This document shows positions 57,654 through 64,000 of a stretch of 64,000 nucleotides of DNA, in pieces. How positions within the stretch are numbered: position 1 is the stretch's first letter; every line of letters begins with the position of its first letter. Origin of the DNA: Ceratodon purpureus (taxonomy: Eukaryota > Streptophyta > Bryopsida > Pseudoditrichales > Ditrichaceae); assembly GCA_014871385.1 (NCBI GenBank), contig CM026425.1, positions 15,952,637 through 16,016,636 of the forward strand, read 5' to 3'. The position numbers were made by a program, and so were the translations under genes. The notes beneath the pieces are model-generated. The model saw nothing but the letters and a program-made list of their open reading frames with translations. It was not told where the DNA came from and ran no database searches.

Positions 57654-60041
57654 TCATAACCCCGAAACGTCACCAACCATAACGACGACGGGGCTTCGCA
57701 CAACGTGCTCGCCATCCGACCACGACACACTGCCAGATCCCTGAAAGAATGACCCAAGCGCGACCTCGGGCAAGGTCGCTGCGCCGCGCGGCGTCACTGT
57801 CAAAACATAGCTCTGCTTTGAGCCTGCTCTGGAGAATTTCAGAGTGGAAGGCTCGACGGAGATGTGGAATCCCTTGGGCTGCACATCCACGGTGGCCTTG
57901 TATGTGCCACCAGCGGATCCCACGTTTGACAAGGTCCGGGAGAAGCTCACCGAGGTGTCCACCAGGGAGAGAGCAGCGGCATCTCCGAAATGGGCAACAA
58001 AACTCGGGAGATTGGCGTCTTCGATGCGCGCTGGCGGGTTGGACGGACAGGCATATCCGTCTCGGTCGAAGAGCTTGATCTGGGTGCTGTTGTACCCCAG
58101 CCCGCACAAGAAGTGCAAGTAGTCACCCGTGCCCATGTCGTACACCAGCCCCGGGTTCATCGCCTTCTCAGGCTGTGCGAATCCTGCTCCGAAATCCCAT
58201 GGAGATGCTGCGCTGCTGGTCTCTTGAGCTGTGATAGTGTTGTTGGTGTTGTCGAGGGTGGTAGCCGTGGTCATGAGGGCTGATCGAATAGCGGCAGGAC
58301 TCCACTTCGGGTGCCTGGAGTGCAGCAAGGCGCCGAACCCGCTCACATGGGGGCACGCCATGGACGTCCCGGACTTGAAAGCGTACTGGTTATTCTTGAT
58401 TCCTGCTGCGAGGATGTCCACACCGGGCGCTGCTAGGTCAGGCTTGAGCCATTGCCCACGCGCATATCGGATGGGTCCTCTCGAGGAAAATGCTGCCACC
58501 TTTGGTGCGGGCGTAGTACCATAAACCGTCTTCGTAGGGAGAATGGTGGCCGTGGGTTTGCTGGTGGAAGCAATGTACGCCAAAATGGGCAGGCGGGCAT
58601 CGCTTCCCAGTTGTGTAAAAGGAATGGCAGATTCTGATATCTGAAGCCCCTCACCCCAATATGGGCTGAGGACGAAAATGATTCCCGCTGCACCTGGTGC
58701 ACCCGAGAATCTTGGGGATCGTTCGTCGACGTTGCACACCACTATTTTTCCAGCAAGAAGGGACGCATCAAGCGCCTCCACTTGGCAGAAGCTTGCGTTT
58801 TCTGCCGAAATCCCGTTGATGGCAGCGTGCCCAGCGTAAATTAGTGGCGCATTCGTCACATGCTGCAACCCTGCCTTCGGAGCAGAACCGAACCTCCCGA
58901 CAAGAATCTCTCCGTTGCCGAGCAGGACGTTCTGCTGCTCCTCGCGGTCCTGGGTTGTAGCTGCAACAGTGGTGTACCAGGGTGCATTGTTTGCGATGGA
59001 TCCCGGAGTTGGTCCCTCGTTGCCTCCAGCAACAGAGACAAAGACGCCTTTCTTCACAGCGTTGAAGGCCGCAACCACCTCCGCCTCCGCGCCTTCGAAA
59101 AAGTCAGGGATGCCGTCGGGACCAACTTTGGATCCAATCGAGTAAGAGATGACGTCCACGCCATCCGCTACTGCGCGATCAAATGCTGCCACAAGGTCCG
59201 TTGTCATGCCGCCTTCGGGTTCCCACAACGCCTTGTACACCGCAATCCTGGCTTTCGGCGCCATCCCGACGGCGGTTCCTCTGGCTAACCCCTTGTAACT
59301 CGCGCGTCGCGCCCATCGTCCAGCTGCAGTTGAAGCGCAATGTGTGCCGTGGCCGTCAGAATCTCGTGCAGAAAGGATGTTCTCATTTCCTTTCTGGTCA
59401 ACCCCATCCACAATCTTCCCGTACTCGGCTTCGTAGCCTTTATAGAAATATTTGGCGCCGATGATCTTCTTATTGCAATTGGCAGCAGTGAAGTTCGTTC
59501 CGGCTGTACAAGAGCCCTTCCACCGCTTTGGAATGGGTCCTAACCCGTGGTCGTTGAAGCTCAGACGCTCAGGCCAGATTCCGGTGTCAATGACGCCGAT
59601 GATGGAGTCCGCTCCATAATTGCTCTCCGGCCACAGGTGGGCATTCTCCCCGGACAGACCCACAAACTCCGAACTGTGCGTAGTCTGAGGCTTGTGGACT
59701 CTGTCTTGGTACAATGCCATGACGCAGGGAAGGGACTTCATGTACGCCACTTGCTCCGCCGTCAGGCGAGCGGAGAATCCGTCGAAGACATGGTGGTAGA
59801 CGTGATGAAGAGAGTCCATCCCATCATCGGGATGGTCAGCAGCCAGGAACGCCTTGGCTCCATCCATGAGCTCCGTGTACCAGGCATGCTTCGCATCCAC
59901 GTCCAGGTGTGTAGCATTCTTCTCCATGTGGATGATGTAAGTCTTGCTTCCGACAGGTGCGCCATCCAGACACAGCAAGGACGACAACAAGGCCACAGCC
60001 ACGAGAACCAAGAGATTCGAGGATATCGGAGATATCCTCAT
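57654..60041 (-). CDS. Secreted subtilisin-like protease (plant SBT), intronless
   Basis: A single 795-aa frame from the ATG at 60041. Order: signal peptide (about aa 1-27, hydrophobic LLVLVAVALLSSLLCL), I9 propeptide (about aa 33-118, TYIIHMEKNATHLD to VMALYQD), and the S8 catalytic domain with Asp152 in GVIDTGIWPE, His231 in DSDGHGTHCAS, Asn341 in VAGGNEGP and Ser560 in SGTSMACPHVSG. A protease-associated insert (about aa 380-500) lies between Asn and Ser, and a C-terminal fibronectin-III-like domain at about aa 680-790. Length and layout match plant subtilases, which are matured in the secretory path and act in the cell wall. All catalytic residues are present. Absence of introns is common in this family. 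The substrate cannot be told from sequence. Confidence 0.95.
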   Translation of the reverse strand: MRISPISSNLLVLVAVALLSSLLCLDGAPVGSKTYIIHMEKNATHLDVDAKHAWYTELMDGAKAFLAADHPDDGMDSLHHVYHHVFDGFSARLTAEQVAYMKSLPCVMALYQDRVHKPQTTHSSEFVGLSGENAHLWPESNYGADSIIGVIDTGIWPERLSFNDHGLGPIPKRWKGSCTAGTNFTAANCNKKIIGAKYFYKGYEAEYGKIVDGVDQKGNENILSARDSDGHGTHCASTAAGRWARRASYKGLARGTAVGMAPKARIAVYKALWEPEGGMTTDLVAAFDRAVADGVDVISYSIGSKVGPDGIPDFFEGAEAEVVAAFNAVKKGVFVSVAGGNEGPTPGSIANNAPWYTTVAATTQDREEQQNVLLGNGEILVGRFGSAPKAGLQHVTNAPLIYAGHAAINGISAENASFCQVEALDASLLAGKIVVCNVDERSPRFSGAPGAAGIIFVLSPYWGEGLQISESAIPFTQLGSDARLPILAYIASTSKPTATILPTKTVYGTTPAPKVAAFSSRGPIRYARGQWLKPDLAAPGVDILAAGIKNNQYAFKSGTSMACPHVSGFGALLHSRHPKWSPAAIRSALMTTATTLDNTNNTITAQETSSAASPWDFGAGFAQPEKAMNPGLVYDMGTGDYLHFLCGLGYNSTQIKLFDRDGYACPSNPPARIEDANLPSFVAHFGDAAALSLVDTSVSFSRTLSNVGSAGGTYKATVDVQPKGFHISVEPSTLKFSRAGSKQSYVLTVTPRGAATLPEVALGSFFQGSGSVSWSDGEHVVRSPVVVMVGDVSGL

Positions 60042-62258
60042 GATGTATGTCCGAACCAGAAATTTGGTTCCACCGATTCAAGCTGCTTGATGGTGGTGCG
60101 GTCACCAGAATACTTAGCAGGCAGCCAACAACGACACTCTGTTACAACTTCACGCTTCGCCAAGTCCAACTGAGTAGATCGCCTTGGAACTGATATTGTA
60201 GTGAAGCTGATCTCGGTGACTATCAATCTAAGGCCTCATCGAAGTTTGAACTGTCCTCTTAACTTGAGAGGCAAACTGAAGAGGGCTGGTCAAGATGATT
60301 CAGAGACGTGAGTCAGAAAATGGGCCGATGTTGCTCTAGTGGATGATCTGGATTATGTATTAGGTTGATCCTGCAGTCCTATATATGGTGATCGATATAT
60401 GGTACGGGAAACAAGTTGCCGTCGCCGCGTTTAGGAAGATGAAATGGTAAGAGCCTAGTCTCGGTGTTCTAATCTAGACTGTGTGGGGAACAGTTCACGG
60501 TGTCCCTGGTATCGACGATTCAGTCACAAACGCGGAAGAAGGAAAAAGTTTGAGTAACCTGATTGACCCATTGACCCATTACTCAAGTCGGTTATTCAAA
60601 GTGTATCTCAGTTGAATCAGGCGTTGAGCGGTTGGTCACGTGGAGGTGTGGTTCTACACAAACAGTCAAATTATTTAGACTGGGACAGCTTTCGTTGATC
60701 TTGCTGAATGTACTGGCAGAGAAAACATGTGCACAAGTTGCTGTGGTGATCAAACATTCGTCACCCCTGGGAAATAGGAGCCGGGCTATTTCAAGACACC
60801 TCAACTAGTCCATTATATGCAGTATTGTGCTAGGTCAGAATATGGTATTTTTTGGCGGAGGTCTCTGCGGTGAAATATCACCTTTTAGAGTGACTCGATT
60901 TGTTTCAACTTGGTTTGGAGCATCTCCTTCACGCCGGAGGACCCACGCGTGCGCACTCCCATACTGTCCAAACAAAACCACGAGTAACTTAATTATTGTG
61001 CAATCCCCTGTCCGTCCCTCACAATTCCTACGTTGACCTTTTGGTTTCAACATGGATAAAATTCTGATAAATGAACATGGTTGTTACAAGATGTTGAGAA
61101 TTTCAGAAGGTTTCGAGGAAATATGTTATGGTTGACGAAACTTCTTCTCTTAGTGTGTACCTGGTAATAGTGACCATGCAGGCTCTTAGTTTCCATTTCA
61201 TCAGCTTTTTAAATAACTGATTTGTGATTTGATTTATAACAAAAACAACTTGTCTACAAGTGGTACTTGTGTATTATTGATGAGAATACTACATTGTTCT
61301 TTTTAAACATTATGGACCAACGTATTTCAAATTTCTGTACAAGCTGAAAAATTACCAAGTTCCAATACCTTGCTTATAAATGAATACTCACTAAAATTTT
61401 GTCACACACATACTTGACGTAAATTAGTGCAAACCATAATCCACATTAGTTTTCAACCCACACTGTAGAACGTGAATGGTTCAAAATCAGATACTGCTAG
61501 AGGTGCCCTAATGTTGCTTTGAACATGAGGGTTGGAATTGGGAGGAGGACTTGGTCCCAATTTTGTGGAGCTTTCATTTTGTTACCAATTGTTGACTTCG
61601 ACCCTTGCAACAATCCACAATCCTGTATTTGGCAAATGTTTCTCATGCTGGTGGTGAGTGGGTTTTGTTCATACACTCATCATCATCTTACTTGGTGAGT
61701 CCGACTGTTCAATTCCTGAGCTCAATTGAGTCTTCAGTCACATATGTTTTTGTTAAATAGCATGACTAACGGTGTTCATCTCCTGACATTTAGACTAGTA
61801 GCAAGCCGTGTCTTAAGAAACCATGAATCTTCAATTAGGAAAATTTGTACCAAAGAGTATTTTGATGTTCTTAATTGATATGGCAATTTTTTGTTCATCT
61901 GGCTACCGGTAGGCCATTTCTCTTGATAAACAATCTTCTTTCGAACTCGTAATGTGTGCACTGTGAGCTCTGAAGCTACACCGGAAAACATGTCCTAAGG
62001 CGGATATACAGAACTTCCGACAACTGTAAAATGGTTCTTGTCAAAGATACGTAGGCTCATGGGTTTAGGTCTAATCTGCCAATATTATTTTCAACAACAA
62101 TGATAGATATCAAGACATCCAGGTTTTTTAGGATGCTGAAGGTGAAAGAAAAGCCGGACGGATCAGTGAAACTAGTTGGATTGAATGCGATGGCACAACA
62201 AAATTTGGGATTAAAAGTAAAGATGTCAATACTATAGTACAAGTTGGTACTCACTCAA
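60042..62258. other. Subtilase upstream region and intergenic DNA
   Basis: The first 400 bases are the upstream region of the subtilase gene. An imperfect palindromic TATATGGTGATCGATATATGG lies near 60382-60402, and the complement of CTATATATGG there could serve as a minus-strand TATA box, but this is weak. From about 61 kb the DNA is AT-rich, with only short frames lacking domains. It ends with the probable 3' untranslated region of the hydrolase exon. Confidence 0.4.
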
Positions 62259-62476
62259 CTAAGTTGGTACATGAAGAGGCTTGGAGGTAGAATCCGAGGG
62301 AAATGTTTTAGCTAAAAATCTTTCTATGATAGAGAGGAGTTCATCTGGAGTTTCTTCTTGTGGCAAATGACCACACCGCTTTACGAGTTCAAATTTGGTA
62401 TTTGGCAGCGCAACAGCTAGCCGCCTTGCGTTCCACGCTGGTACTAAATGGTGTGTATTACCTGTCACAACAAGAA
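62259..62476 (-). CDS. Last exon of an alpha/beta hydrolase gene (partial)
   Basis: The exon starts after TTGTGCAG at 62476 in phase 1 and stops at 62259, encoding about 72 aa. It begins with a strand and loop typical of the acid site (LVVTGNTHHLVP), then AWNARRLAVALP, the conserved CGHLPQEETPDELLSIIERFL around the catalytic His, and a short tail. This is the C-terminal end of a plant alpha/beta hydrolase of the MhpC type. In most relatives the position of Asn or Thr after GN is Asp; here GNTH may lack the acid. Upstream exons are not within reach, because a CACTA element starts 390 bp upstream at 62866. Confidence 0.75.
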
Positions 62477-62865
62477 CTGCACAACAAAATGGAATTGTTA
62501 TTACTGTACTGTACAGTGGAGATACTTAAGTGAAGAGTCAGGAGAAATAACAACCACGTGCATGGCACACAGCTTGCACTTAATCGAACCTACAACACAT
62601 CTATACATGTTAACGAGGGCAATTCCTTGGTCTCAGAAAACAACAGCATATCAAATCGCTGCTTGCATATGAAGCAAATTACTTCAACTTCGCCTAAACG
62701 TGAGAACATACATTTGTGGCAAGTAGAACACATTGTATTTTGGTTGTATTTGAAATGAATCCACGACTTTAGTGGGTCTAAGGACAAATACATAGTTGAA
62801 ATTCATATCAATGTGATCCTAATGAGCCATTGGGATCCCAATTTGAAGCTTCTTGTTAGTAGAAA

Positions 62866-64000
62866 CACTACTGGAATAACGGTCCCAGAATACGAGAGAT
62901 TAGACCAGGCAGTACACGCAGTGCTGGTGTATACACGCAGGTGTAGTGGAAGTGTGTCACCGGTGTAACCCGGCATAAGCAGAAACTCGTTTGGTTAAAA
63001 TTAACAGCAGCCTGGGTTCGATCCCGCGCTCTATTTCGGTGCATGGAATATTGGACCTGACACACGGTACGCATGAGCTGGCTTTGTCGCGACTTATTAT
63101 AGGGACGCGTCATCAGTGACTTTAACATGCTGACTCATCACGCGTCTTGAGTTCAACCGGGTATGGAGACTGAGTTGATGTCCGGAATTTGGACGGTTTA
63201 AGGTTGACGACCTGGTTCTGGCTCATATCCGGTCACTGTATCATAACCAGTGCATGATATACCGCTGCCATTGATATCCGGAGGATTCTGAGTGTCCGGG
63301 TTGATACCCAGAAAAATCACGCGTCTCAAGTGCATACCCATCATTTGGTTTTAGATGGGTCCGGGTATCCCAGTGAGCGGTTTCTCAGGTGTCGGCGAGG
63401 GTCGCAAATAAACATCTGCGTTCTATTTTTGAGATATGGATAATGTGTCACTGGAGACGGAATGGATCTATTTGAAATTGCCGTGTCGGTGAGTTTCAGT
63501 GCATTGTCGGTTGAATCCTATTGTTGGCGGAATTGTACTGACGGTAGATTGAAATAGAAGGAGTGGTTTGTGGCATCGTCTATTTTTGTGCACATGCGAT
63601 GTTACTGTGGAATGCATGCGTTTGTAATTCTGGAACAACATGTACAAAGAGTGGATCTCCAAATATCATTAATCGAGGAATGGGCGTGTTGGTCCCGAAA
63701 GGTGGTAACATATAATCCGAAAATACTCGGACTTGGGATGATTAGTAGACAACTGCGACCTAGTATGTAGACTATATAACAACATTATACCATATCAAAC
63801 TGGTTTCATGGCTTGAATGAGACTAGATGCCGAGATGACCACATTATAGATTTGTGACGTCCTTGCGCGGGAGGCAACGCACTCTCGATGATAGAACATC
63901 CCACCTCTGGTTCCGGGAACAGCAACGGCACCGAGTGCTTGAAAATCCGATGTACCTGGATCCACTGGTGTCCCTCCGAGCACTGTGCACCCAGCTTCGT
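62866..64000. mobile_element. Second CACTA transposon, one end only
   Basis: CACTACTGGAATAACGGTCC at 62866 has the CACTA terminal form and is followed by a subterminal region with repeated TATCCGG, CCGGGT and GGGTATCC motifs. About 930 bp inside lies the C-terminal coding end of a TNP1-like protein reading outward, the same geometry as at the right end of the complete element (stop codon 890 bp from the end). The other end is outside the window, so the 3-bp duplication cannot be checked. Its terminal sequence differs from the first element after CACTA, so it is another subfamily. Confidence 0.7.
63806..64000 (-). CDS. TNP1-like protein of the second CACTA element, C-terminal end
   Basis: The frame enters from the window edge and stops at 63806 (64 residues visible). 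It aligns with the end of the first element's TNP1-like protein: KLGAQCSEGHQWIQVHR against KLGSLCAEGEQMVQIHR, then VPLLFPE against LPLLFIE, and a shared IIE.A/LME.A and W.SR.L spacing. It is probably intact over the visible part. The rest of the protein lies outside the window. Confidence 0.7.
   Translation of the reverse strand, partial: TKLGAQCSEGHQWIQVHRIFKHSVPLLFPEPEVGCSIIESALPPAQGRHKSIMWSSRHLVSFKP

Noticed and set aside
57749-60173. Many plus-strand frames (up to 208 codons) opposite the subtilase
   Set aside because: These are antisense shadows of a GC-rich coding region whose minus-strand frame has all subtilase motifs.
63005-63035. GGGTTCGATCCC tRNA-like motif in the second CACTA element
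   Set aside because: The T-arm-like hairpin is not accompanied by D and anticodon arms at the right spacing, so it is not a tRNA gene.

Overview
The window is nuclear DNA of a land plant. Genes carry GT-AG introns and encode plant-only proteins (a MED33-type Mediator subunit, pheophytinase, a secreted subtilase), and they are separated by AT-rich DNA full of plant transposon families. The single-exon subtilase, the wide spacing and the style of the transposon proteins fit a bryophyte, most likely a moss; that placement is inference. Gene models were built by hand from splice-site phase. Frame arithmetic closes exactly for every multi-exon gene called here except the broken pogo transposase.

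Layout. 1-5311: a near-perfect inverted repeat with arms of at least 1347 bp (the left arm runs off the window) around an AT-rich spacer holding a 263-bp MITE and a RING-finger exon. 6671-21545: a complete 14.9-kb CACTA transposon with perfect 29-bp termini and an AAT target duplication. It carries an intact four-exon transposase, a divergently transcribed TNP1-like protein and two genes of unknown role. 22.1 kb: a short A-tailed retroposon. 25.3-26.0 kb: a small plastid-type membrane protein. 29378-32959: a non-autonomous Mutator-like element with 9-bp target duplications.

36.0-44.9 kb is the conserved core: MED33 (13 coding exons, 1308 aa) convergent with BRX1 (8 exons, 327 aa). 47.4-51.3 kb is a nest of elements: a decayed pogo/Tigger transposase, Ulp1-type peptidase exons lying between its body and its tail, and a 670-bp solo LTR. 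The LTR contains a 10-bp repeat array that spells seven perfect heat-shock elements. 53.4-60.0 kb holds pheophytinase (7 exons, 552 aa) convergent with a 795-aa subtilase. At the right edge the last exon of an alpha/beta hydrolase lies next to a second, incomplete CACTA element that appears to have entered one of its introns.

How the genes relate. The host genes (chlorophyll breakdown, ribosome assembly, transcription, extracellular proteolysis) are unrelated neighbours, not a pathway. The most unusual content is in the mobile DNA: the phased heat-shock-element array in the LTR, the Ulp1/pogo nest, the accessory genes in the intact CACTA element, and the 99.9%-identical inverted repeat.
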